DNA from: Paraspadella gotoi
Taxonomy: Eukaryota > Chaetognatha
Assembly: GCA_051294375.1 (NCBI GenBank)
Contig: CM119267.1
Coordinates: 7,544,683-7,608,682 of the forward strand
DNA length: 64,000 bases
Direction: 5' to 3'
Below, piece after piece: positions 10,642 through 21,851 of this stretch. Position numbers and translations under genes: made by a program. How positions within the stretch are numbered: the first letter of the stretch is position 1; each line of letters begins with the position of its first letter. The notes under the pieces are model-generated. The model saw nothing but the letters and a program-made list of their open reading frames with translations. It ran no database searches and was not told where the DNA came from.

Positions 10642-13600
10642 TCAAGCAATTAGTTTCTTCTTGACCATGACGGGTAACAAAGCAGAGCGATTTCCCCCAA
10701 TGACCGAAGCCTTCGTGTCCGGAAAACAATCGAACGGGGAATCGAGGGCGTTTACTTCGCCCGTCTCCGGATTGATTCGAATAGGGTAAGGAAGCAGGTG
10801 AATTTGGTAACTTTGGTCCGTCAAATTGTCGCAGCGGTATACGTCCCAGAACTGCTCAGCTTTCTCGCGGACCTACATAATAAGTAATTGTAAAATACCT
10901 GACTTCGAGTTCTATAACGATGACAAAAAAATACAAAGAAAATATTTAAAGCGTGGTACGTTACCATGGCGACGCAGGCCGGATTAGCTGGGTCAACGAA
11001 AAGAGGATCGAAAGAGCCCAAGTGCGCCGCCCAGAGCGCCATCCTAAAAGTGGCGATCTCTCCACGAGGCGGTTGATTTCCTGCGAGTTGGTGCCCGGGT
11101 TGCCAGGCGCCGACGGCGATTTCCGAATCTCGGTTCCCATCGAGGCTCCGTTGGTTGATGTTGGCTGAACCAACAATGATGTAGTCGTCGTCAACTATCA
11201 TCATTTTGCTGCGGGTATAGAAAAGCAAGAAAACCTCACAATAAAGAATGAAACTAATTTAAAAGATAAAAGTAAATCGCGATATAACCTATGAACGTAG
11301 ACCGGATGTCTCAACGTCTGTCGGAGAACGGCGGGATTAGAGGCTGGGTCTACGGGCTGTTTGGCGGAGAATTCTCCCTCGAATACTCCGAGCGTTTCAT
11401 CTGGGCATTCCTGTTTACCGAGGCAGAAGAACGAGAGGTAGTCGGTAGGATGCTTTTGGGACTGATGCGTTTTTAAAGCAGACACTATCCGTCTGAGGAA
11501 AAACGGTCAATCATTAGGTGCACATCAATAATGTAAAGTCGTCGATCAAAACGAACGGTGTAGTTAGTACCTGTACATAAAATCTATGGTCCGGTATTGA
11601 TACAAAAGTATTTCTTGTCCCGCTGTCCCATTGGGGTCGCCCTCGGGAAACATGGGGATGAGCACGTAACACGTGAAGTCTTGGCCGGCAGCGATTTTTG
11701 CCAGGATCTTCTGGACAATCTCCATCGGAATAACGTGAGTGGCGCGGTCGGAGACACCCTTCGTCCAAGCGTAAGAGGAGCCCAGGAAATACTGGAAGGA
11801 AACGGTTAATTTTAAAGAAGAAATATTCACAGTTTATTTTTTCTTGTTTTTATTCCACAACGCCGTCGACTTTTAAACCTGGTTTTCGATGTATATGAAT
11901 CTCTCGGCGTTTTGAATGGCCTGGACGTAAGCTCTGGCGATTCCGTCGTCGATCATTTCCGATTTGTGGCTCTTGGTTCCAGAAAAATAAATGAATAAAT
12001 ACATTTTTTAAAAATTTTTTAAAAATTTTTATAATACCTGCAGAAAAGTGTGACGCCCTTCGTTGAGAAATTTGGCAGAATCGCTGGATATGGAACGAAG
12101 AGTCTGCACGTTCCAAGCGTTTGGCGCCGCTATCGGCTGGTTGTAGGAGGCGTAAGCCGCGCTGATATTCAGATTGTATTTTTAAATAGATGCTTTTCAA
12201 TTGAAAAATTAATATCGATTTGGGGGCTCACCATATCGTTCTCGTGACGTCATCGTCGACGATCCGACTCCCCTGACAACGCCAGTACCGTTCGTGAAAG
12301 TTGGCCAGAACTTGTAGGGCGGCGGGGCCACGAACTTGACTATGTATGTCGTGCCAAGGCTCACGAGGGCCGGTATCCTCCGTCACCCCAGGATAGCACT
12401 TGTTGCGAAAGTCGCCACGATGGAAGTTTCGAAGAGTACGGAACAACGTGAATTGGGGGGAATCGAATCGGCCCTGAAAAGCACGATAAAAAGTTCAATC
12501 ACCTCGGGATCGAATCAGGTCAAATGTATTATATTAATACTAATCCCAAACCTCATACCTGCGTGAGGTCAAGCCCACCAACAAAAGCGATCATCTGCCG
12601 GGTGTTTGGATCGTCTACCACGACGGTCTTCTGGTGATGTGTGTACAAAAGACGCGGAGCAACCTCTTTGTTTATCGCGCCCATAATCGACTGTACGCCG
12701 CCGCCGATGGTGCAGAGCAGTCCGCCTCCACCGGTGCTGCCGCCTCCGGAGAGGTCCGACTTAGGTTCGCGTGATTGTTTCAAACATGTTACTTTACAAT
12801 CGGGCTCGTTGAAATACTGCAATGGGTGGAAAATGGTTTAAGCGGTTTTTTCGGTAAACCCAAATTTGAAAGAACTCACCTTATATGTGGCCTCGTCGTG
12901 AGTTGTCATCATACCCTTCTCCAGCAAATCGTGAAAGTAAGGAACGTTCCACGACGACTGATCGTCCCAGACAATCACGGCCACTGTCAATCCTGAGTGG
13001 CAAAGACAGGTGGAGTTAACAATTTAAATAATTAAAATTGATCTAAGTTTTAAAATTGTTTTACCTTCATCGGCCTTCCTCCTCAGCAGTCGTCCCAGGT
13101 GCGACCTTTTCTTCCACTCCTCGTCGTCGCGAATTAGACTCAACTCGGTCCACACCGACCACCCCGCGACAAAGACGAACTCGCGCGCGTTGTTGATGGC
13201 GTTGTAAATGTCTTTCCAGGCGCAGGGGGGCACGTATTGAGACCCGTCGGGAAAGGGCACGCCGTTGAAGCAAGGCAACATCGGGGTGTCAGTGTCCTGG
13301 TAAAGGGTGACCAGATTGCCTTCCGTAATGGGAAAATAGCTGGCAACTTCACGCTGCTTAGAAGGACCTGAAAAAAAAAAAGAAGGATATTTTACAAGAT
13401 CAGCGAAAGTGAGACTTAACAGAAGTGGCAGTAAGCAATACCTGCCAACGGTCTGGGCGGAAGCGGAGCCAAAGGAGCTGGATCCATTCCTTGCAGTGAT
13501 GGATAAATTGGCGTGTCAACACCCGCTATAGATTCAAATCCGATTCCACCTCCGACAGGCGACTGGGGACCAGGTGACCCGTAATGCGTTCCATATTGCG

Positions 13601-14458
13601 GCGCATGACCCGGCGGGGGATAATGATGCGCCGGACCAGGATGAGCAAAGGGCGCACCCCCAGGAGGTCCGTAAGGCTGCATAGGAGCGCCAGTCGTTGC
13701 GTACGGAGGTGGCGCCGGATGAGCTTGGTTATATGGCTGTGACCCTTGCGACGCGAATCCCCCAGAGGGCGGAGGAGGCCGGGATGGAGGCAGGTGGGGG
13801 CGGGGCTGCGCCGTGGGAGCAGACGAGGCGCCACTTTTTTGAAAAATCAGGTGAAGACGCATCTTTCCCGAGCGTTTGGACAAATCATACCACCCGTCGG
13901 GAGAAAGGCGACCCTCAAGTACCCATTGCACGGGGATCTTGACCTGATCCACCAGAGATTCCGTGTTAAGATTCGCGATATTTTTGTTACGATCTTGTAT
14001 CCTGAGATTGTAGTTTTGGTAAATTAAAGGAGTAAAGTAAATTAAAGCGCGATTCTCGGAAAATTTATAAAAAGAATACTAGTACTCACTTAATAACCAA
14101 ATCAGAGGCATCATGACAAAGTAAAAAGGTAAAACTTTGATCCCATGCTGGATTTTGGTGGTCGGCGTGGATCCAATCCGACGTGGATCTAAGCAAAGGG
14201 ATTTCTTATAAGCTTGTTTAAACAATGTTTATAAAATGGGCCCCGTCCTCATCTAAGACAAATGTTTAATTTTTTTAAGTAAACTAACCTTAAATGTATC
14301 TCGTCAAGATAAATTTTTGCATAGGCTTTGATTGAGGAGTTGACGCCCAAGGTCTTTCGCGATATTAGCCCAAAAGGATCAACGCTGCCAGAGTTTTGCG
14401 AGGGCAGATTGGCCGCCTGGATTACCCTCACCGTTAACACCCCCTGGATGAAAGGCAT
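10642..14458 (-). CDS. C2-domain phospholipase D of the plant type
   Basis: Hydrolyses phospholipids such as phosphatidylcholine to phosphatidic acid. Thirteen exons (14289..14458, 14090..14188, 13442..14001, 13065..13367, 12880..12992, 12559..12816, 12232..12473, 12038..12161, 11879..11971, 11571..11791, 11289..11492, 10965..11208, 10642..10872) join in frame to 953 residues. An N-terminal C2 domain ([12 protein letters not shown] ... [10 protein letters not shown]) is followed by a proline/glycine-rich linker (about residues 135-265). The catalytic body has both HKD motifs: [10 protein letters not shown] (H476, K478, D483) and [20 protein letters not shown] (H795, K797, D802). [14 protein letters not shown] and a C-terminal [10 protein letters not shown], both typical of plant PLDs, are also present. 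Animal PLD1/2 instead use PX and PH domains. C2 control suggests calcium-dependent membrane binding. Confidence 0.93.
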
Positions 14459-14697
14459 CGCGTCTCTTTTGATTTTGACCCCCGTTAAACTAAGCCTCGT
14501 TCTCTCCCACGACCAAACTGAAAAAGTGGTTAGACTAGTATTCGATTCCAAAAATGATCTCAAAAAGTATAATGAACGATTTACAAAATCAAACGGACAT
14601 AAAAACTGGCTTGCGGCGGTTAAAAAATATTAAAACCTTGAATGAAAATATCCGAATGATATCGTTCCAGACTTAAGATAATCTCCAAATCGTTCCT

Positions 14698-15885
14698 TCA
14701 AATGAGTTTGTCCATCTTCACCATCTCATCCTCATCTAATTCCCAATCGAAGATCTCCAAGTCCTGCTTCATGTGCTTCTCGTTCTTCGTCCCCGTCAAG
14801 ATGACGATGTCGTGACGCTGCGATAGGAATTTGAACCAGACTTGCGCAGGAGTGACGCCGTGAGCATGAGAAGCGGCAAGGACAGACGGGGACTGCAGGT
14901 GGTGACGATTGGCCGTCAATGTCCAGAATGATTGGTAAAAGATGTTATGACGACGACAAAAATCCCGAATTTCTTTGTCGTAGTGCGAATCTTCGTAGAA
15001 ACGATTCTGCAGCACCGAGGGTTTGACATGAGATTGATCGTAGAGGTCTGGAATTCAACAGGCTAAAGACTGATTAAATTTTAAACTTAAGGTAGTAATA
15101 TGTTTTCGATTCACGTTCAAAAAAAAAAAACCTTTTAAGGTGTGCAGGGAATAGCAGTTCGAAATTCCCAACTGTTTGACTTTTCCGACTTGCACGAATT
15201 TTTCGAACTCCCTCCAAACCTTTTGAAAAACGAAGTAGAAATCGTTTTGTCGACGGATAAATATCCTGTGTTAAAACTATTCAGAATTCGAACCAGCATT
15301 GTATCATCGAAATGCTTCATCGGACTGTGCAGCACCCAACTGTCAAGGTAATCGGTTCCCAGGTTCTTGAGTGATTGCTCCAACGACTGGCGAACCTGAA
15401 ACGAAAAAAAAATTTTAGCACATTTACATTCACAAACAACGGGCATAAGTTAGTACTTGCGTTGCGAGATCGGCTTTCGTATCATACGGAACGTTGTGAG
15501 GATCTTGACCGTCCAAAGAAGTAAATTTAGTTTGAACGAAGAGTTGATCACGCCTGATGGCGTGTTCCGTCGCAAGAATATGCAAAGCCGCGCCAACGCC
15601 TAGAAAACGAACATTGAAGTCAATACGTTATTGGACCTTAATTTCCATTCAAATTCAAAGCAACTAACCAGGCTCGAAATAATGCTTGGGCTGACAAGCG
15701 GTGTCAATGCCTCTGAAGCCGGCGAGAACGGCCTGAACTACGAGCGACTCCGTGGCGTCCTTCTTCCATGCGGTTCCGTATATCATTCGAGGCATGATGA
15801 TTCCTGCGTTTGTCTCCACCGTCTTGGCCCATGTCATCCGGTCCAATTTGGCCGAACTCGGTGCGTCTACTTTTACCGAACTCAT
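14698..15885 (-). CDS. Aldo-keto reductase
   Basis: NADPH-dependent oxidoreductase of the AKR superfamily; the substrate is not predictable. Five exons (15669..15885, 15457..15599, 15294..15395, 15132..15219, 14698..15047) give 299 residues. The catalytic tetrad is visible: D61 (FRGIDTA), Y69 (KHYFEPG), K97 (VQTKFT) and H143 (WVLHSP). GISNCY follows on strand six. The IYGTAWKKDAT start and the later TGTKNEKHM resemble AKRs of fungi and protists more than the human AKR1 group. An in-frame ATG at 15,921 would add 12 residues. I prefer 15,885 because a tract ending TTTAG lies between the two. Confidence 0.9.
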
Positions 15886-16053
15886 TCTCCTCAGTTTGGT
15901 TGCTAAATTGATTATTTTCATGAAGGTCTCTTTGACTCGAGCTTAGTTGCTAAGGTTCTACAAATAGTAAGTAACAAGGATCTCATATTTTAAGACTAAG
16001 ACAGGAATAGCAAAGTGGAGATAAATGATTCATTCCAAGCAAAGACTGACACG

Positions 16054-16754
16054 CTAAACAGGTAACGTGCTCCCCATAGTTTTAGAGGCAGTCTTCCAGC
16101 ACATCTTGGTTAAAAAGTTGAGTCCCCGTTGTCCCCCTGGCACGTAACTGGCAACGTACCAAGCGAGAGCAAGTACTTGAGCAAGGGCGCAGGGAACGGT
16201 GAGAACGGTGCTCTGAGTGACCACCGCGAAGTAGACCGTCGCCAAGAGCGTTGAGAGATAAGTAATGGAGAAGGGGAGGCGTTCCCGAGAGAAGAGGTGC
16301 TTCAAATTCTCCCAAGGTCCGCGGAGAAAAGAAAAGGCGGAGAGGACGAAGACAGAACCGAGGGAGAAAAGGAGGGAAAACTTTCGGGCTTTGAGGAGAA
16401 GGAAGGGGAGATAGAGCGACGCCATCCCGAAGCAGGAAAATCCGGCGACGAGGCAAACCACGAAGCCAATCATTCGCTGGGTCCTCGAGAGAGAATAGGG
16501 CGAGGACGACGAGGGCGCGAACCAAGATGAAGAGCTGGAAAGACATATAAGATTATCTCAATAAGGAAATAGAATCGCATATTAGCTATCTCAAATCACC
16601 TTTCTTCGGTTTCCTTCGAGCTAAACCAAGTTCCCACGCTTTCGTTGATCGAGTTCGGAACGAAATATTCCTGCCGAAAATATGAAGACAATCCGTCGTT
16701 GGATTTTTTGTTAAGGTAAGTGTTAAGGTCGTCGGTGAGTTTGATTGAAGTCAT
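16054..16754 (-). CDS. SFT2D3: SFT2-domain vesicle transport protein (SFT2D family)
   Basis: Golgi/endosome membrane protein thought to help retrograde vesicle fusion. Two exons (16600..16754, 16054..16534) make 211 residues, close to SFT2D3. A hydrophilic serine-rich N-terminus precedes SLSRTQRMIGFVVC, the family signature, and four transmembrane helices follow: GFVVCLVAGFSCFGM, the next FLLLKARKFSLLFSLGSVFV, then LSTLLATVYFAVV and ALAQVLALAWYVASYVPGG. The loop SFLRGPW between helices two and three is typical. The choice among SFT2D1-3 is by length only. Its neighbours on the same strand are the aldo-keto reductase (132 bases) and the REX1BD gene (103 bases). Confidence 0.88.
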
Positions 16755-16857
16755 TGTTTTAGATTCAGATCTTAAACTTAGTTCAAAAATGAAAAATTCT
16801 ATGAAACGGGGGAGGGGGAAAGGAACGGGATATGAAATGGGTACAACTTTAACTACT

Positions 16858-17447
16858 TTAACGCGAATCAACTGACATATGCTCGTCCTCCAAATCGATG
16901 TACAAGTCTTCGGATTCGAATTTAAATTCGTCCAAAAGTTCGTTGATCTTCTTCGCGTTTTCTCCGATTCTCTTCTTCATGTCCGCGATTTCCCGCCGGC
17001 GCATTTCCGCGTCGAGTTCGTCCCCAGCCTCCGACCGTGTTGTTGTCGTTCCGGCCTCCGCGAGAGTCTGACGAGCGATTTGGAAGGCAGCGGTCAACTC
17101 AAGTTTCTGGGATTCGGCTTCTTGGATCTTGTCCACGATTTCGGCCAACGCTGCCAAAGGATTTCTTTAACGTTTACAACTTAATTTAAACTAATCCTTT
17201 CTTCAGATTGTCGGTTTTTATCACCTTCCTTTTCGTGAACAGAAGACAACGCCTGCCTTTCACAAATTATGAGCTGCGAGATGCGATTGAATTCGGTGGT
17301 GATTTCGTGGACAAGGCGTTTGTAGATGTTAAAGTTAAAGTTTGGGGCGGAGGCAAGATACAGAGAAAAGCCCTCTTCAAAGTCGCGGTACAAGGCAACG
17401 CGTTCTTCCTGCAGACCTCGAAAAGCGCGAACGCTGGCCAGAGCCAT
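16858..17447 (-). CDS. REX1BD: REX1-B domain protein (REX1BD-like)
   Basis: Small coiled-coil protein of the family first linked to DNA repair in Chlamydomonas (REX1-B); its molecular role is unclear. Two exons (17225..17447, 16858..17150) give 171 residues. The N-terminal part reads FRGLQEERVALYRDFEEGF and continues with LVHEITTEFNRISQ, the family core. A second helix has LAEIVDKIQEAESQKLEL. The C-terminus (IADMKKRIGENAKKINELLD) is charged and acidic at the end (EDLYIDLEDEHMSVDS). No catalytic residues are apparent. The assignment rests on the pattern of the first helix. It lies only 85 bases from GRHPR. Confidence 0.75.
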
Positions 17448-17532
17448 GACGCTTCCGTTATCCGTAAACGTAAAATCGACTCCGTTAAAATCATGTAATA
17501 AGTAGAAATAAAGAAAAAACTTTAAAAAGAGA

Positions 17533-18806
17533 TCAACTCATAACAACTTGGGTTTCCAATGGTTCTCCCCGAATCCCTCTTATCAAGTTTCTAGCGGCCA
17601 ATGAGCTCATAGCGTTTCTCGTCGCCGTAGTGGCGCTTCCTATGTGCGGCAAAACAACGCAGTTATTCAGTGTCAACAATGGGTCATCAAGAGGCAACGG
17701 CTCCGGGGAAGTAACGTCCAATCCAGCGGCAGCTGAAAGGAAAGCCAAATCAGATTTATCAGTTGTAATAAGCACATACAATGCGTAAAAACGCACCTAT
17801 GACACCGTCCCGTAAAGCCTCGTACAAATCCCTTTGCTCCACCAATGCTCCCCTGGACGTATTGACAAAAATCGCCGATTTCTTCATCTTCGCAAAAACG
17901 TTTTTGTCGAACATAGACTTGGTCGCTTCGTTCAATGCGCAAGTGACTACGACGAAGTCTGACTCGGAGAGAAGATCGTCAAGATTCGCTCGAAACTCTG
18001 CATCGAGTGCTCGAACGGGTTCGTCGTCGGATTTATCGCGGCGCCCGTGGTAAACTATCCTCGCGACGCCAAAGGGTTTCAGTCGTTGGGCAACGGCGAG
18101 ACCGATGCGACCGAGACCTAGTTTTTACCAAAAGAAAACGAGGAAAAGGAAAGCAAAAGTCAGAAGAAAGTATGCAGATTTTAGAACTAAACCGAACCTA
18201 CGATCCCGATGGTGGCGCCGGAAATGGAAGCACCACACATCCACAATGGACTCCACGTTCCCCAACCACCATTTTTTACTTCCGCCGCTGCTTCGAGAAG
18301 CCGGCGAGAGGTAGCCAAAAGTAAACCTTTAAAAATTATGAATTTATTTTCTCAATATGTGACCAGACGATGGATTCGTAATGACACTGACCTACAGTAA
18401 GCTCTGCAGTGGCATCTGTCAAAATATCAGGAGTATAGCCTACTGGAATTCCACGTTTTTCGCAAGCTGCTAAATCTATGTGATCATAACCTACATTGTA
18501 GAAAAAGAGTCGTCAAAACACATATTTTCTGACCCTAAATGTTTTTCCCGTCGGTTTACCAACGCTCATCGTAGAGACAACCTTGAATCGCTTTGAATCG
18601 GTGGCGGCTAACAACTCTTCGTCGACCTTATCAGTGAGCAAGCAAAAGAGACCATCTATGTCGGCAACCTTGCCGAGAAGCTCCTCGCGAGGAAGATTCT
18701 CGTCTCTGTCCCACTGGAGAATCTCGAGCCCTTCGTCGCGGAGGAGGCGGAGGCCGTCGGGCGGGATGCGACGAGTCACGAAAACGCGTGGGATGCGATC
18801 CGACAT
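17533..18806 (-). CDS. GRHPR: Glyoxylate/hydroxypyruvate reductase (GRHPR)
   Basis: D-2-hydroxyacid dehydrogenase that reduces glyoxylate and hydroxypyruvate with NADPH and so limits oxalate formation. Five exons (18560..18806, 18392..18490, 18198..18326, 17797..18117, 17533..17732) give 331 residues (human 328). It shows FVTRRIP at the start, [28 protein letters not shown], the Rossmann loop GLGRIG (159-164), then YHGRR. Catalytic residues lie in [11 protein letters not shown] (R), [13 protein letters not shown] (E) and LPHIGSAT (H). An upstream in-frame ATG at 18,893 would add a 29-residue presequence-like leader. I prefer 18,806 because TCTTCTCTCAG, a strong acceptor, ends 7 bases before it. 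Confidence 0.95.
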
Positions 18807-19562
18807 TGCGAGACTGAGAGAAGAGCATCGAAAGCAAAGCGCGAAAGGCGAAAGGCGAGAATTCACGATTCTCAACCGCGAACCAAATAACATTTGGTCA
18901 GAAAAAAAAATTCTTTCCCTGGAGTTTTAAAGGTACATATGAAATTGGTACAACCAATATAAAAATTATAATATAAAAATTATTATTATTTTTTTGCCCT
19001 TCTCATTAGAAACAAAAAATATTGAATTGTCATACGTTAAAATTCTTTTTTTTTTTGGACACAAGCAATTCTTGGGATGAAATTCCAAAATGAAGTTCGT
19101 TGGCTTTCAAATATTTTGGAGGCGATGGATTTGTTTTCCTGAGGAGACTGAGTGAAAATAGAAATAAATCGGGTTTATTTAAAAAAAAGATTTCGAATTG
19201 CTCGATCGCAATAAACAATTCAACGAAATAAAAAACAACTGGGTACAAAACGAGTAAATATAGGAAGATAAGGTTGACAATCTAAATTCTCTAACGAAGC
19301 TAGACTAGAAAAAGCTATCTTGTTTGTAAACTTTCAGATTAAGGACTGTAGAATTTTTGTCATTTTTTATAAATATTTTTTTTTGAATTATGTCACACTT
19401 GATTGCTGGTCTAGTCCAAAAAGATTTAAGATTCCTAATAGAAATAAGTTTGAGTTTATTTGCAACAACGATTTTATTAGTACATAAGGACGTCCTAATG
19501 AAACTTGTTTTTAGTCCAGTACTTGGGTAGTCCTTTGGTTTCAATTTGCTTAGGCAAAGCAT
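18807..19562. other. Spacer between signal peptide peptidase and GRHPR
   Basis: AT-rich with A/T homopolymers and no exon. It contains a 54-base fragment of the Penelope-like element terminal repeat at 19,440-19,493. The remainder shows nothing recognisable. Confidence 0.5.
19440..19493 (-). repeat. Solo 54-base fragment of the Penelope-like terminal repeat
   Basis: It is identical over 54 bases to 26,488-26,541 and near-identical to the inverted copy at 28,067-28,120. Read on the minus strand it begins ACGTCCTTATG and ends TTATTTCT. The similarity stops within about five bases of the predicted hammerhead cleavage position (after ACGTC). Confidence 0.85.
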
Positions 19563-21460
19563 TCAGTCGTCCTTCTTCGCGGCGGCGTCGTCGTCGTCGT
19601 CGTTGTCGTTATCTTCCTCGTCAACGAGCTCCGCGTCGTCCTCGTAGTTGAACAAAAGAGTCGTTTCTCCCTTGAGAAGCGAAAGAATCAAAGGAGCCCC
19701 CAGACAAGCTGGCACCTGACGAACGAGAACGGTCAGTAAAAAACCAAGGACTGCCAGACATTGGGTTCAAAGAAAATTTTAAGGGATACAAATGCCTCGC
19801 TGAAAGAATGAATTGTTGAATAACAACAATCGCATTCGGTCGTAAAAAAACTTCTTTAACTTACCAAATATAGTAGCGCCGGTTGCGCGTGCTTGTACAC
19901 GTGCATGACGAATATCGTAAGCAGCAGTCCCAAAAAATAAGCAAGGAATCCAGCGTAAAAGTAAGGCTGAAAGCAGAATTCGATCATATAAAACCTTTAA
20001 TGAGCCATCTTACCCCTGAATTTAGACAGGCTATGCTGGGTTTCGCACCTTTGAACCGCATTGGTGGCGGCTCTTGTCGAATCTCAGCAACAGCGCGATG
20101 AAGATGCCAGGGATGACGATGTCGCCCAGTCCGAGCATGGCGAAGTCGCTCGCCTCGATGGGCCCCTTCTCGAGCAGGTCCTGAGGGAAAACCAGTTTGA
20201 TCGGGGCCTCGAAAGATTTAGCCACGGTGACCATGACGTCAGTGCCGAAAACCCAGAAGATGTCGTAGAAGAAAAGGCCGCCGAGGAGAATGAAGCCAGT
20301 GGATACGCGAGGCAGCTTCGTAGGGGTTAAGGACGGGGATTATTTATTCTTATTTATTTAATAATATTTATTGTATTTAAAGAAATGAAGCAACCACCGA
20401 CTTGCAAAAATTCGACTCCGTTAATGGCGAAAGCGAGACCAAAAAGGTTGTTGGCGATCCAGTGCTTTTTGAGAAAGTACCAAGAACCAATTAAGGCGCA
20501 GAAGAGGAGACTCACAAGATCTGGACAAAGAACGAACGCGACGAATGAGGGAGACAAGTAGACGTCAACGAAAATGAAAACTACAAAAACGAAACCTTTT
20601 CGATCGAATTCGTAATTCAAAATTTCTTCCGGAAGCGGACGCAGCGAAGGCGCCTGTTCGTCGTTAGCACCATTGGTTGTCTGCCGAAGGTAAATAGCGA
20701 TGTAAAACTGAAAGTCCAACTCGGAGAGTCGCCAGAAAACGAACTCACCTCTACTTCTCCATCATCCGCCCTTTTCATGAAGAGCAGATTGTAATGGGCG
20801 TTGGGGAAGTTGCGCGGAAGCATCTTGGCGATGGGCGGACCCACGATGTGCGCCAAGGCGAAAACCCCGAGGACGAAAAAGTAGGCGGACAACAAATAAT
20901 TTATGTACTCTTTGGAGAAGATCTTGAAAAAGACGTAAAGACCAAAGAGGGTGGCGCTGGCAATCAGCGGAAACAGGGCGGCATCTTTGGAACTCATGCT
21001 CTCCACCTGTCAGGAAGTAGGGGGGGTGTAAAACGAAATGGTCGATGGGGGCTGAGTCGAGAACACAGACGTTTACCGGTTCCCCAGCCGGACGAGACCC
21101 AACGAAAAGACCACCGATGATCCCATCTTCGGGAACTTCGTCCAGCGTTTCTTCAGGCACCTCTTTCTTTAATGATCTAAATATAAATTGTTATCAATCA
21201 TTGCTTAGTACATTTAAAAGGATACACCTTCCCCCCCCCCAAAAAAAAAAAAATAGGATGGAACAAGTTCCTCACCTGAATGACCCAACGAAAATAGGCA
21301 GGATTGCCATGAAAACGAGGCTGCCATAAGCGATGGCAATTCCTTCTGGCGTCGAGGGAATCTTGGTCCCGTTGATGGAGATTACAGTCTCGTTGATGAC
21401 ATCGGCCCCGACGGAGGCGTCGCTCAAAACGTCGGAGGCGACAGTATCAGTTTCTGCCAT
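19563..21460 (-). CDS. HM13: Signal peptide peptidase (intramembrane aspartyl protease, HM13)
   Basis: ER GxGD protease that cleaves remnant signal peptides inside the membrane. Eight exons (21276..21460, 21077..21176, 20749..21006, 20596..20707, 20402..20520, 20049..20315, 19865..19966, 19563..19715) give 431 residues. Conserved blocks are SKDAALFPLIAS, FFKIFSKEYIN and KKHWIANNLFGLAF. The catalytic YD is in FFYDIFWVFG (D276), GLGD is in MLGLGDIVIPG (D323), and the PAL motif is in HAQPALLYLVPA. The N-terminal segment has two NxT/NxS sites on the lumenal side (NETVISINGT). The C-terminal tail is acidic and ends KKDD, which fits the KKxx ER-retrieval rule. The first intron contains a poly(C)-poly(A) run near 21,231-21,253. 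Confidence 0.97.
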
Positions 21461-21851
21461 GTTTCTTTTCCTTTTTATATCGGAATTTCATAAAATATAT
21501 AAAATAAAAACATCATCATGATCACGGATGACAATATATGAGAATACCATGAAAAAGTAAAGAAGTAAAAAGGTTTACAGAATTATTCCCAACACCAGTT
21601 CGACTAGATTTAGTGGTTTTTATTTATAATTTCATAATTTTTAGGATTTTTTAATACCATTATTTAGAAATACAGTATTATACACTAGTACAATACATAA
21701 TTTTTGGCATCCTGCTTTGCCTTTGTAATTCCACATTCGAACTTTTCCAACTTTACCTTGAAGAAAAAATGAAATCACAATTCTAACTAACGAGGCATAA
21801 AATCAAGTCGTCCGAAGTATATTGAAGGCAATATTGACAACGGAAACCCGA
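21461..21851. other. Spacer between the CCCH gene and signal peptide peptidase
   Basis: AT-rich 391-base spacer with no exon. A TATAAAAAGG stretch lies about 10-20 bases upstream of the signal peptide peptidase ATG. It is too close to act as a normal TATA box for that start. Confidence 0.45.

Noticed and set aside
18807-18893. Upstream ATG of GRHPR giving a mitochondrial-like presequence
   Set aside because: It is possible, but a strong acceptor (TCTTCTCTCAG) lies between it and the internal ATG that matches the family N-terminus.
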